This document shows positions 32,295 through 43,782 of a stretch of DNA of 64,000 nucleotides, one piece after another. The notes below the pieces were generated by a model that was given only the letters and a program-made list of their open reading frames with translations, did not search any database and was not told the DNA's origin. The stretch comes from Notolepis coatsorum (Eukaryota > Chordata > Actinopteri > Aulopiformes > Paralepididae), in NCBI GenBank assembly GCA_963971535.1, contig OZ020601.1, positions 16,152,140-16,216,139 on the forward strand, in the 5' to 3' direction. Position numbers and translations under genes: made by a program. The first letter of the stretch is position 1. Every line of letters begins with the position of its first letter.

Positions 32295-34720
32295 CAGTCA
32301 CTCGGCATTTTATTGGATGAAATGTATTTTGATTGGATCTGGGCCGGGCGTCATACAGTTTGACTGATCAACTATCAAAATAATACATATTGTAGCAAAC
32401 AGTGTAGCTAGTTGGTGGCGAGAGATAAAATTTTTATAAAGTGGCCCCGCGAAAACAAATAAAAGGTTGGCTGTCGAAATACACTCCAAATACAACTCCA
32501 AAACGTTATAATAATAGGATGCGCGCACTTCGAAGCCCAAACGCCGTTTGACCGGTTGCCCAGCACTGCACCACTGCTGTAAACATGTTGTGCCCTGTGT
32601 ATTTACCACGTGGAGAAAAAAAATATTAGACATTTTCGTTTTCTGAATTTTTTTTTGCTGAACCACTGCTGCCTGTGTGCAGTGATTTCACACATCACCT
32701 CAAAAGCCCCGTTGTAATTTCCGTTGATAAAACCAATGTGACTGACTAGCGACTGACTGTGACTGTGACTGACTGGTGACTGATGATTATACAACGGCAT
32801 GCAAATTTCTCGATTCTGATTGGCTGAAACAGTCCATTTACACGTATGTATTGTGAACAGTCCACACTTGCTGGCCCAGGACCCGCCCACAACCAATAAT
32901 CTTTAACAATGATAGCGTCCTAACGACTAAATATGAAGCGATTCTGTCACAGCGAATGTCTTAGTCCTTTAAACAATGTTGGCTGATGTAATTGATGGGA
33001 TTTTGAAAGAAAATCCCTTTTGGAGCTCAAAATTGGCAGCCATCTTGCATTTGAAGGTCAACAATAGGTAAAATCATTATATAAACACCAAATATGTATT
33101 CATTGAACAAAATAAGCTCTGAAACCATGTATTGTGCATCATTGTAGGTCAAACCATTAAAAAGTTCATTTCCACAGCAGCCATTTTGGATTTTGGTCTC
33201 ACAAATTTCCCCCGCCTTTTAAAAAAAAATACACCCCGGCTAAATTGCCACAGATGACCCTACTAGTATGCATAAGATAAGTATATATTGTCCTTTTTGG
33301 TGGGAGTCAGCTACTATTGTTACAATATTGATACCCGATAAGGTTTTGCCTGATGGTGACACTACAGGTAAGATTATGGGGTCACCATAATGTCTTCCTC
33401 CAGGGGTCATTTATTATTATTTCATTTAAACTCTGGAGTCATTGAGGGAGACCCTCATTTTCAATGGTGCAGAGTCTACATGGTAATGAGATTACAAAAC
33501 GCACACAATCAATTTAAAACATTCATTAAATCAATTGCCAACACACAGTCAAACATAAATACATCTCATATGCAATAGCACATCAGAGAAAGCAATTACA
33601 AGTCCACGTAGGACGGTTATTCATTCAAAATTGAAAAACGTCCAAAAGAGACTAGTGTGCTCACTTTTGGGTCACGTAAGATTCCATTACATGTGGACCG
33701 GTGTTCCAGAACATATGTGTTCACAGCTGATTTCATTGCAATCCAGCCATTACCTTTTGAGATCTCTTCTCAGTTTGGCCTGATGGTGGCGCTAGATGAA
33801 AGGTCATGGGGTCACCAAGACCAATAGGTTTCCTTCTCTAGGGGGTCATGAATGTTCAAAGCAGATTTTGTGTTCATACGACTAATGGGTCAGGAGATGT
33901 GAATGTTCTCTAGGGAAAGGTCATGGGGTCACTATAGTCGATGGGGTCATGGATGTAAAAGTAAATTTCATGGCAATCTGGCAATTTTTTTTATATCGAA
34001 TTCATAACAATACTAAACTATTTGTTTAGCACCTTTTCATAAGAATTGCAGCCCAAAGTGCCTCACAGCAGTAAAGACCTACAGGTTCACAGACACAACA
34101 TGTGCATACAATAGACAGAATAAAAGCAATGCAGAGAATAAGAAACAGTCTTTATATCTATAGACGGACAAACAGGCGGTGAAAAGCCATTCACTGATGT
34201 CTTTCACTTTTCTTTTAAAGTGTGCAACGGTTGTTTTTCCAAGTCCAGATTCTTGTTATTTTCAAGTGGACAGAAATCATTTTTCATTATTGTGGTTCTC
34301 GGGGAAAAAACCAAGAGCATTTGGAGTATTGACGTCACCTGACGCAAAGCCACTACCAGGGCCCCCCGTCACTGAGCGTTGTCCTTCCCAGCATGGGAGT
34401 CCTCTGTGAGGCTGAGTGTTGTCCTTCCCAGCATGGGAGTCCTCTGTGAGACAGAACAACACAACGAAATGCATGGCAGGCGGAAAAACAGGTGTTGCAG
34501 GGAAACTCCATTCTGAGGCCAACAAAAGGCCAGGGGGTCAGAGCTGTTTGTTTAAAAGGAAAAACATACAAGAAGACCACTGATGAAGGTAATACAGGGC
34601 TGCTAGCCAGAGACAAGGTCCTATCCGTGTGTGTGTGTGTGTGTGTGTGTGTACAGTAATCGATTGGCAACTCAACAGCAGCAGTCTTTTCAGTGGCGTT
34701 GTTTGGCAACTGTGCACCCA
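32295..34720. other. Intergenic, no gene supported
   Basis: About 33300-34000 has repeated GGTCATGGGGTCAC and GATGGTG(A/G)C(A/G)CTA blocks resembling a repeat common in fish 3'UTRs and intergenic DNA; class unknown to me. GTTGTCCTTCCCAGCATGGG is duplicated at about 34379 and 34419. TG microsatellite at 34628-34653. Otherwise nothing recognised. Confidence 0.4.
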
Positions 34721-34726
34721 TACATA

Positions 34727-34838
34727 TGGGGGTAGATTTCTATCAAAAATAAACAAACGCAAAATGATTGTGGATTCTACTTTACGATTGTGGATTCTAC
34801 TTTTGCGTTTGTTTATTTTTGATAGAAATCTACCCCCA
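34727..34838. repeat. Perfect 38-bp palindromic mini-element with TA flanks
   Basis: Arms 34727-34764 and 34801-34838 are exact reverse complements (outer end TGGGGGTAGATTTCTATC), with TA immediately outside on both sides. The 36-bp spacer is a direct repeat of GATTGTGGATTCTAC. Compatible with a Tc1/mariner-type MITE, but the family is not proven. Confidence 0.85.
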
Positions 34839-35089
34839 TAGTAACATGCCTGGACTTGATGTGGGTGTGTCCTCTGTTACTGATCCTAGACTGGAGCTGG
34901 AGTCGCAGCGGCACACTGCTGGCTTTAAAGGATATATGGCGCAACCTACTGGTAGTAGCTTAAATTGAATGCATACGATGCATGCTTTTAAATTCACCAT
35001 GCCACCAGTGTGTATTTGAAATTAAATACTTTTGGGAGTGGTGAGATATTTCAAACAATATTGACAACTTTAAACAACTCGTATTTCCT

Positions 35090-35153
35090 CCTGCGACCTT
35101 GGATTGGTCACTCAGGAGTCATGTGATCTTGGATTGGTCACTCAGGAGTCATA
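35090..35153 (+). repeat. 30-bp minisatellite, left portion
   Basis: CTTGGATTGGTCACTCAGGA plus GTCATGTGAT. Two units here, then further units at 35370-35515; a final GGTCACTGA piece resumes at 35988 after LINE-X2. Confidence 0.85.
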
Positions 35154-35345
35154 TGTTTTACATTTACATTTAGTCATTTAACTGAACGCTTTTATCCAAA
35201 GCGACTTACAAGTTCTGTACGACAAGTCATCAGGAAGGGCACAACTCTATCAGCTGAGTAACCATGTTCATCACTTGTTGAGTGCTACAGTGTATAGGTT
35301 AGTTTATTAGGACAAGTGCATGACGGTAAGGTTAGTTAGGGTTAG
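35154..35345 (-). mobile_element. L2-type 3' end inserted in the 30-bp minisatellite
   Basis: ACATTTACATTTAGTCATTT then AACGCTTTTATCCAAAGCGAC is the inverse of the L2-type tail (CGCTTTGGATAAAAGCG...AAATGACTAAATGT). Next comes the inverse of the GTTACTCAGCTGATAGAGTT block shared with 17.4 and 55.7 kb. Minisatellite lies on both sides. Confidence 0.75.
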
Positions 35346-35369
35346 ATAATTTTTTATTTATTTTTATGT

Positions 35370-35515
35370 TCATGTGATCTTGGATTGGATTGGTCACTCA
35401 GGAGTCATGTGATCTTGGATTGGTCACTCGGGAGTTGTGTGATCTTGGATTGGTCACTCGGGAGTTGTGTGATCTTGGATTGGTCACTCAGGAGTCATGT
35501 GATCTTGGATTATAT
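35370..35515 (+). repeat. 30-bp minisatellite, right portion
   Basis: Five units of GTGATCTTGGATTGGTCACT plus C(A/G)GGAGT(C/T)(A/G)T, ended by the LINE-X2 insertion at GATTATATAATA. Confidence 0.88.
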
Positions 35516-35990
35516 AATAATTTTATATAATAATTCCCCCCCCCCCCCCCCCACTCCCACCCAACCCCCCCCCCCCCCCCCACTCCCACCCAACCCCCCC
35601 CCCCCCCCCCCCACACTCCTACCCACCCCCCCCCCCCCCCAACCACCTCCAATGTACAGTCCCACCCCCACCTACCCAATCCAATGTACAGTTTCTACGC
35701 CTAATGTATATACTCTTTTCTTTCTGGACTCTTTTTGTATCACAAATACAGTACTGTAATTGCAAATCTGGTATGTCATAAATGTATAGATGTAGCAGTA
35801 CTGTCTATCTGTATGTCATGTATGTCATATATGTTACGATGAATTGGAAATGGGGGACCCTGGTGTAAACAAGACGAAAGTCTTTCTCTGGTCTGCATCC
35901 CCTTAACAATTGTATGTATTGAGCTGTACTGCACTGTACCCATTCTGCAATCTGTTAATAAAGTTTTCATTCATTCATTCATTCATTGGT
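35516..35990 (+). mobile_element. LINE-X2: 3'UTR-only copy with expanded C-runs
   Basis: Starts inside the 3'UTR. Four runs of 14-19 C separated by ACTCCCACCCAA (35537-35640) are followed by CCAATGTACAGT twice and the shared end CTGTTAATAAAGTTTTCATT with an ATTC tail. Minisatellite sequence (TTGGTCACTGA) resumes at 35987. Confidence 0.85.
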
Positions 35991-36383
35991 CACTGAAAGG
36001 AACAACTTTCTTCCAAAGTGTACATGAAATTACAAAACACACACAATCAATTCAAAACATCCATTAAATCAATTACCAACACACAAGTAAAAAAGAAATA
36101 CAGCTCATATTATCATCATCATCAACCTTTATTTATTCTCAAAATTACAATTGAGGTCACCCTCATTTTCAATGTCGTCGAGACTTACAGACATTTCAAT
36201 GCACACATTTCTACAATATAACAATAATAAATATCAATAACCATCTATATAGTACTCTTCACACATGGACCGCAGTCCAGAGTGCACCACAGCAATTAGT
36301 ATAAAATGAACATAGGCATAAAATCAGCACACAAATTGACAAAATAAAAAATTGTATACATTTAGGTATAAAAGACAATAAAA

Positions 36384-36384
<1 letters not shown>

Positions 36385-36449
<65 letters not shown>
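36385..36449 (+). repeat. TAA microsatellite (L2 tail)
   Basis: About 21 uninterrupted TAA units at the 3' end of the minus-strand L2 copy; derived from the ATT-repeat tail of that family. Confidence 0.92.
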
Positions 36450-36452
<3 letters not shown>

Positions 36453-37091
36453 TAAATTTGTACCGCACTTTACATTTGTAAAAATCTCAAAGTGCTACAG
36501 GAGATAAAAACAAAAAGTTAAATGAATAAAACAATTAAAATGAATAAAACAACCAATGAAATGGAAGAACATAAAAAATTAAATAGATTAAAATAATGAA
36601 AAAAAAATCAATAGAAGTAAAAATAAAAGTAAAAGAAATTCAGGCAAAAGCCTTGTTAAAAAGAAATGTTTTTAGGCCCCTTTTAAAAGCCTCGACGGAT
36701 TGTGGTGCTCTCAGGTGGATGGGGAGAGCATTCCACAGTCTGGGTGCGGCAGAGCAGAAGGCTCGATCGCCCATGGTGTGCAGCTTAGTCCTGGGGGCTT
36801 TGAGGAGGTAGGCTGTGCCGGAGCGGAGGGAGCGCGAGGAGGACTGGGGGGTGAGGAGTTCCTTGAGGTAGGCAGGGGCACCACCGTGTACACACTGGTG
36901 AGTGAGGAGGGAGACCTTGTACTCGATCCTGTGTTCCACGGGGAGCCAGTGAAGTGATCATATTTGCGCACCCTCATCAGGATCCTAGCAGCGCTATTCT
37001 GGATGGTTTGCAGTTTTTGAATGCTTTTACTAGGAATCCCGATGAGGAGTGCATTGCAATAGTCCAGCCTGGAGGAAACAAAGTAGTGCAA
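36385..37091 (-). mobile_element. L2/CR1-type LINE, 3' part
   Basis: On the minus strand: FVSSRLDYCNALLIGIPSKS (from 37091) and LQTIQNSAARIL, then in a second frame LPVEHRIEYKVSLLTHQCVH, APRTKLHTMGDRAFCSAAPR and LWNALPIHLR to FKRGLKTFLFNKAF. This is the characteristic C terminus of L2/Maui-type ORF2. The frame change near 36940 fits a small deletion between KYDH and SLHWLP. The 3'UTR ends GTGCGGTACAAATTTAATTT and then ATT repeats, so the TAA array at 36385-36449 is its 3' tail. Confidence 0.88.
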
Positions 37092-37218
37092 TGTAAACGT
37101 GCAGATTTAAGAATAGGCATAAAATAAGTACAATAGTAGAATGTTGCTCGAAGGCATGTGAACCCCCCCGGAACAGTCAGTCCCCCAAACACCACACACA
37201 TCAATCCCTACCACATCG

Positions 37219-37283
37219 GTTAACCGTCTGTAGTGTGGTAGTGAAAGGGTTAACCTTCTATAGTGTGGTAGTGAAAGGGTTAA
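37219..37283 (+). repeat. Two units of piggyBac-like terminal repeat
   Basis: TAGTGTGGTAGTGAAAGGGT followed by TAA, twice. Same sequence and orientation as the right end of the element at 31634-32290. Confidence 0.8.
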
Positions 37284-37300
37284 AAAAGGGCCCCTCTTGG

Positions 37301-37485
37301 TATTGCACTTTGTTTACCTTTTTCTCTCATCTAATGTGTGGGTTGGAATTCAGTGGGAATAGTGGAGTGGTTGTTACTGCTGGCCACACCTCAGGGAGGT
37401 CTGGAGAAAATTCACAGTATAATAAGTTACTAAAGTAAACTCCAACCCACATCAGTCCAAAGGTTGTAAACAAAAGTGCAACACC
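37301..37485. repeat. Imperfect inverted repeat
   Basis: TTGCACTTTGTTTACCTTTT ... ATGTGTGGGTTGGA on the left is mirrored by CCAACCCACATCAG ... GTAAACAAAAGTGCAA on the right; arms about 55-60 bp. Probably a small MITE. Confidence 0.6.
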
Positions 37486-37544
37486 TAGCGGGGCTATTTT
37501 GCCTAGAGGTCGCTGTTTGACAGCATTACAGAGTCTACCTTTAA

Positions 37545-37925
37545 AGGATTGATTGATTGAACGTTTTATTAACAGATTGCAGAATGGGTACAATACAGTA
37601 CAACTCAATACACACAATTGTTAAGGGGATGCAGACCAGAGAAAGACTTTCATCTTGTTTACATCAGGGTCCCCCATTTTCAATTAATCATAACATATAT
37701 GACATACATGACATACAGGTAGACAACAGTACTGTTACATCTAGACATTTATGACATACCAGATCTACAAATATACAGTACTGTTTATGAGTACAAACAT
37801 TTTCTAAAAAAGAGAGTATATACATTTGAGGGGGAAGAAACTGTACATTGGAGGAGGTTGGGTAGGCGGGTGGGGTGGGTGGGTAGGTGGGGTGGGAAAC
37901 TGTACATTGGAGGTGGTGGGGTTGC
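37545..37925 (-). mobile_element. LINE-X3: 3'UTR-only copy, minus strand
   Basis: Begins GATTGATTGAACGTTTTATT (inverse of the tail and AATAAAG end) and runs through the inverse of the family 3'UTR, with ACTGTACATTGG twice. It abuts LINE-X4 head to head at about 37925. Confidence 0.85.
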
Positions 37926-39055
37926 AGTGGGTGACAATATTGTCACAAGGAAAGACGAAATTACCTACCTGGGTTCCATCCTAGAGGCAAATCTTTCCTG
38001 TGACAAAATGGCATCCAATGTAATAAAAAAAGTCAACCAACGAACTAGATTCTTGTACCGGATCTCCTCTCTGGTAAACAAGAATACCCTGAAGACTCTG
38101 GCAGGAGCACTCATTCAAGGGTACTACGACTATGCGTGCACCTCATGGTACCAAAGCACCTCAAAGGCGCTTAAAACAAAATTACAAACATCACAAAACA
38201 AACTGGTCAGACTACTACTTGACCTTACCCCCAGAACCCACCTCACCCCTGCCCACTTTGACAACCTAGGATGGCTTAGAGTAGACAGAGTACAGGAACT
38301 TGCAATGGGCCTGGTCTACAAGATACACTATACGACTAAGGTACCCATGTACATGTCAAAATACTTCCCAAAGGTCAGTGAATACCACAACCACTACACC
38401 AGAGGAAGCTCAACAAATCATGTTAAACCCAGATTCGGCTCAAACAAGGGACTAAATACGTTTCGCAATTATGCCACATCAATGTGGAACGCCCTACCCA
38501 AAGCTGTAAAAGAATGTGAATCCCTACCCACATTCAAAACCACTCTTAAAGAGCACCTACGGGAGGCTGCAATTCGAAACTGGCCACCGTAAATGCCCAA
38601 AACCCCCACCACCTCCTAATAGACAGTATCCTCCCCACCGCATGTATATATTCCCTCCCCGCCGTATGTATATTTCTCTCCCACCCACCCACCCCCTCCT
38701 AATGTACAGTCCCCTCCCCATCATATGTATATACTCTGTCAGGATCTAGGGGTAACAGTACTGTATATTTGAATACCGTTTATGTCACAAATGTATCAGT
38801 ACTAAATACCTATATGTCCCTATGCCATAAATGTCATGTATGTTGTGTATGTCATAAATGTCTATATGAATTGAAAATGGGGGACCCTGATGGAAACAAG
38901 ACAAACGTCTTTCTCAGGTCTGCATCCCCTTAACAATTGTGTGTATTGAGCCGTACTGTATTGTACCCATTCTGCAATCTGTTAAATAAAGTTTTCATTC
39001 ATTCATTCATTCATTCATTCATTCATTCATTCATTCATTCATTCATTCATTCAGG
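37926..39055 (+). mobile_element. LINE-X4: 5'-truncated copy with intact C-terminal frame
   Basis: The longest uninterrupted C-terminal frame of this family here (from VGDNIVTRKDEITYLGSIL to HLREAAIRNWPP, stop at 38590-38592). It includes an intact ACTSWYQSTSKALKTK segment that X1 lacks. The 3'UTR carries CC(T/A)AATGTACAGT-like blocks and ends GTTAAATAAAGTTTTCATTC with an uninterrupted ATTC tail of about 14 units (38996-39052). Confidence 0.9.
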
Positions 39056-39396
39056 TGGTGGGGTGGGGGTAAGTGTACATTGGATTATCGACGAAACCTT
39101 ACTTGGTCCGAAGAAGAGGGTCTTGTGTATTATTGGGTTTAATAGGACATTTATTGTACAGGGGGCCAGTTTCGAATTGCAGTCTCTCGTAGGTGCTCTT
39201 TGAGAGTGGTTTTGAAAGTGGGTAGTGATTCACATGAGTGAATGAGTGAATGAGTGCTCCTGCCAGAGTCTTCAGGGTATTCTTGTTTACCAGAGAGGAG
39301 ATCCGGTACAATAATCTAGTTCGTTGGTTGACTTTTTTTTATTACATTGGATGCCATTTTGTCACAGGAAAAATTTGCCTCTAGGATGGAACCCAG
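39056..39396 (-). mobile_element. LINE-X5: older minus copy, 3' portion
   Basis: Inverse of the C-terminal ORF and 3'UTR, with an internal deletion that joins two distant parts at an ACTCATTC repeat (39235-39255). It ends at 39396 (inverse of TACCTGGGTTCC) where LINE-X6 begins; the upstream part of the same copy resumes at 41437. Confidence 0.8.
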
Positions 39397-39414
39397 GTTT
39401 GATTGATTGATTGA

Positions 39415-39464
<50 letters not shown>

Positions 39465-41436
39465 AACTTTATTAACAGATTGCAGAATGGGTACAGTACA
39501 GTACAGCTCAATACATACAATTGTTAAGGGGATGCAGACCAGAGAAAGACTTTCGTCTTGTTTACATCAGGGTCCCCCATTTTCAATTCATCATAATTAT
39601 ATGACACACACGACATCCAGATAGACAGTACTGCTACATCTATACATTTATGACATACCAGATTTGCAAATACAGTACTGTTTGTGATACAAAAAGAGTC
39701 CAGATAATAGAGTATATACTTTTGACGTAGAAACTGTACATTGGAGGAGGTTGGGTAGGTGGGGTGGGGGGGGGGAACTGTACATTGGAGGTGGTTGGGT
39801 AGGAGGGGATGGGTGGGGGACACTGTACAACTGTACAAGAAAAACTGGAATATTGACAAAACCATACTTGGTCATTTACCGTACATTGGAGGGGGTTGGG
39901 TTAGGACATTTGCAGGGGCCAGTTTCGAATTGCAGTCTCCCGTAGGTGTTCTTTGAGAGTGGTTTTGAAAGTGGGTAGGGATTCACATTCCTTTACAGCT
40001 TTGGGTAGGGCGTTCCACATTGATGTGGCATAATTGCGAAACGTGTTTAGTCCCTTGTTTGAGCCGAATCTGGGTTTAACATGATTTGTGGAGCTCCCTC
40101 TGGTGTTGTGATCGTGGTATTCACTGACCTTTGGGAAGTATTTTGACATGTACGTGTAGTGTATCTTGTAGACCAGGCCCATTGCAAGTTGCTGTACTCT
40201 GTCGTCTACTCTAAGCCATCCTAGGTTGTCAAAGTGGGCAGGGGTGAGGTGGGTTCTAGGAGTAATGTCAAGCAGTAGTCTGACCAGTTTGTTTTGAGAT
40301 GTTTGTAATTTTGTTTTTTGAACCGAAGAGAATGGACTCTGTTTTGCCCATGTGTAATGATAGTTTGTTATCAGCGAGCCATATGCAGATTTTGCCTAGT
40401 TCCGAGCTGAGGGTTTTTTCAACCTGTAACTTGTTCTTGTCAGAGACCAGCAGGGCTGAGTCGTCCGCAAACAGGAACAAATTGCAGTCACAAGCTGACG
40501 ACATGTAATTTGCATAAATTAGGATTAGTAGCGGTCCTAGTATGCTTCCTTGTGGAACACCACAGCTCACTTGGAGGGGGGGATAGGGTACCGTTTACCT
40601 CCACCATCTGTTCTCTCCCCTCCAGGTAGGATTGCATCCAGCTCACTGATAGACTATCAAAACCAATTGCTTTTAGCTTGTCAATCAGAATGGTGTGATT
40701 GACAGTGTCGAAGGCCTTTTGTAGGTCCAGCATGACCATGCCGCAGTATTTTCCCGCGTCCACCTCTTGTTTGATGTGGTCGTTTAAATATAGAAGGCAT
40801 GTGTCAGTGGAGTGGGATGTTCTGAAGCCAGATTGGAATTCGTAGATTAGATTTTTTTCCGCGAGGTACTTTTCGACCTGTTCGTATACTATTTTTTCCA
40901 TGACTTTCGAGATGGAGGTAAGGATAGAAACAGGGCGGTAGTTGCCTGGGTCTAATTTGCTGCCCTTTTTGTGCAGGGGTGTTACTCTCGCAATTTTGAA
41001 GTCCCTGTTTTATGGAGAGGTTTATTATGTGTGTGACTGATGACTGGGGTGATGGCGGCTGCTGAGTCTCTGAGGAATTTGGAGGGGATGTTGTCATGGC
41101 CAGTGGCCTTGTTCGGTTGGAGGGCGCTCAGTTTTTTGAGTACCTCATCTGTTGTAACCATTTCCAGTTTGAAGTCGTCTTTGTGGACCCCTAGGTTCTT
41201 GTAGTATGCTACTATGTGTTCTACCCCATAATGCCCTGAGTGGGAGGGTAGTTTGTTTACCAGTGTTGTGGCTATGTTTGTGAAGAAAGTGTTTAAGTAA
41301 TTGGCTACATCCAGCTTGTCTGTGATGAGCGTGTTGTCCGTCTTTATGTTTATGTTTGAGAATCTGGTTTTAAGTTTTTTACTGCAGCTTAGTTGATTAT
41401 TGAGTAATTTCCAAAGTTTACGTGGTTTGTTGTATG
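39397..41436 (-). mobile_element. LINE-X6: minus copy inserted into LINE-X5
   Basis: Starts with a GATT-repeat tail (39397-39464) and carries the 3'UTR, the C-terminal ORF, a deletion near 40318 and the RT core ([35 protein letters not shown]). It also holds more upstream RT sequence than any other copy here (NKPRKLWKLLNNQLSCSKKL ... ALQPNKATGHDNIPSKFLRD). It splits X5 exactly between its DEITY and LGSIL codons. Confidence 0.88.
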
Positions 41437-41895
41437 TAATTTCATCTTTCCTTGTGACAATATTGTCACCCACTGTAACTGAGAAGCCGTCGGTCTTGCT
41501 GAGTTTGTTATTTGAACCAAAGAGAATGGACTCTGTTTTCCCCAGGTGTAATGATAGTTTGTTATCAGCGATCCAGGTGCAGATTTTGCCTAGTTCCGAG
41601 CTGAGGGTTTTTTCAACTTGTAACTTGTTCTTGTCAGAGACCAGCAGGGCTGAGTCGTCCACGAACAGGAACAAGTTGCAGTCACAAGCTGTCAACATGT
41701 CATTTGCATAAATTAGGAACAGTAGCAGTCCTAGTATGCTTCCTTGTGGAACACCACAGCTCACTGGGAGGGGGGGGGGGGGGATAGGGTACCGTTTACC
41801 TCCACCATCTGTTCTCTCCCCTCCAGGTAGGATTGCATCCAGCTCACTGATAGACCAATTGACAATTGCGTCTAGCTTGTCAATCAGAACGGAGT
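41437..41895 (-). mobile_element. LINE-X5, upstream portion
   Basis: Inverse of the RT region from the DKL...SWMQSYLEG boxes through [20 protein letters not shown] to NIVTRKDEITY, continuous in the element with 39396 downward. A G-run of 14 lies at 41770-41783. Confidence 0.85.
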
Positions 41896-42227
41896 GTCAA
41901 CATGGCCAACATGATGGGAAATATGCTCACCGTCTTTTCCAGATTCAGACAAGAAGATAGATACCAATTTCCTCTCTGTGCGTTCAGTAGCAATTCATCT
42001 CAGGTCAATTGCCTGGTTATTTGTCACCCAGAGAAGCATGACTGACGTGAAGACATCTGCCGTCTGAAAGACAGAGACCCACATATAAAAGCGTAGGACG
42101 AGCACCTTGTGCATTTCTATGACTCTGGGTGACAGAATAACATGAAGGTAACCAGGTGGTGGGATTACATTATTGAGTTTTGTAGCGTTGCAGTGGATCC
42201 GCGTTCGTCATTACATTTGGTGTAAAT

Positions 42228-42420
42228 GGTAAATATAACAGCTTTTATCCAAAGCACTTTACAATTTGTTCCTCACCCACTGCACTCACACATTCACACA
42301 CTCATCGGGAGCAGTTAGGGGTTAAGTGTCTTGCTCAAGGACACATCGACACGCTGCCCGGGAGGAGCGGGAATCGAACCGGGAACCTCTGGATTACCAG
42401 ACAACTGCTCTACCTGTAGG
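42228..42420 (-). mobile_element. tRNA-derived SINE (SINE-A2)
   Basis: Inverse of the full SINE-A body: AGCTTTTATCCAAAGCACTT (tail), TTAAGTGTCTTGCTCAAGGA, and GGGAATCGAACCGGGAACC (inverse of the pol III B box GGTTCGATTCC), then CTGCTCTACCT (inverse of the A-box region). Confidence 0.82.
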
Positions 42421-43782
42421 TGTGGCTCCAGGTCTTCTCTTGGTGTCAAAACAGTACATAGGGATCAGTTTCGGGTAAAAAATTACTTAATTATAAAAAA
42501 AAAAAAAAAGTTCCAGGGAGGTGCCGTAGGAACTATACGGCTAGCGTAGCAAGTTAAAGGCTCAATCTTTTGGTTCGAAAGCTGAGTTACAGGCTAATGG
42601 TAAAGTTCTGGATTCTTTACCCCGTTACAGTAGCAGTGCCTCCCACCGCACAGCAGATTCTTGGTGTTTTTCTTGTGTTTCCTAGCCGTGTTTGACATGC
42701 CGAAATGAAGTCAACGGAGAGCGATGGAATGTTTTCCTCTACGTGTGGGGGCGGGACCTATTTGTGGTAATTTCCGTTAATAAACTGATAATGGATGATA
42801 AATTTGTTTGATCAAATCTATAATGGATGATAATAACTTATAGAAATTTAAATGCAGCCTTGTGCGTCATGCTCCTGCACATAGCCACACCCTCTCTATA
42901 GGGGCTCAGGAGGTAGAGCAGTCGTCTGGTAATCCATAGTGTTAGATTCTGATCAATCTGGCCAGTATCACGTCTTCTTGTCTGTTTGGCTCTCCATCCA
43001 CTCCTCTGCGTTGTGTAATTTTAATGGTCCTGACGTCTCATACACTGGCTGATACAATCCTTATCTCTCCCCGTTAGTGCGATCCGCAAACCATAATAAT
43101 CCTCCACCTTCGTAAGAATTCGACACTTTGACACAGCGTAATACTTTTCTTGGAAGAGCGTTGTTTATTCAATAAACAGAACCTCATGATCAGATGTTAT
43201 CAAATTGTATCGTCCTTGCTATCGTCCTTCTGCTATTCAGTCCAATGGTGGTCAGGCCTGGTCGTTAGCCCAGACCATCTTCATGTTAGCCGAAGCTAAT
43301 GATGATGTGGCATCCTTCCTCCCCCCCCCCTCTCCGTGATGAGAGGAGAGAGTCTCTTATGGTTTCTTCCCTCTTAGTCTCAGTCAGATTGTAGTCTGCC
43401 CCTACCCGGAACCACTGTTCGATTTATAGATCTTCGTCATAGCAACGACGGCCCGCCCCCCTTCTGGTTGTCAGGTGCCGCTGTCATGACAACCGCGTTT
43501 AACCTTTAGACACACATTCTAAACGTTTCATTACTGTTTCATTAAGGATGTCACCTCTCTCCCTCGCTCTGTACTGCTATCAGCTTGTTGATGTACTGGG
43601 GAATTCAAAACATTCTGCTCGCTCAGTGTGGTGCTCACAATCACCCTGCTCGCTCTGAACCACCTCTCCTGCTTCCACCACCGTCAGCTTGCACATTTTG
43701 ACCCTTTAGATGCTCTCATCTCCCCCCAATCTATACATCACATACATTGAAAAACACCCAAAAACACCCGTTTCCTTCAATA
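42421..43782. other. Intergenic, no gene supported
   Basis: Holds a 5' fragment of SINE-A at about 42900-42945 (GGGGCTCAGGAGGTAGAGCA). The remainder, including the C-run at 43321-43330, shows no domain or element end that I recognise. Confidence 0.4.

Noticed and set aside
37545-39055. Twin-priming inversion within one LINE
   Set aside because: Both halves carry their own 3'UTR and tail at the outer ends, so two separate elements explain it better.
41990-42160. Short inverted repeat (CTGGTTATTTGTCACCCAGAG and its mirror)
   Set aside because: Arms of about 20 bp with mismatches and no flanking duplication; too weak to call an element.
42228-42420. tRNA gene suggested by A- and B-box-like motifs in the SINEs
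   Set aside because: The cloverleaf is not intact and the boxes belong to repeated SINE heads with LINE-type tails.
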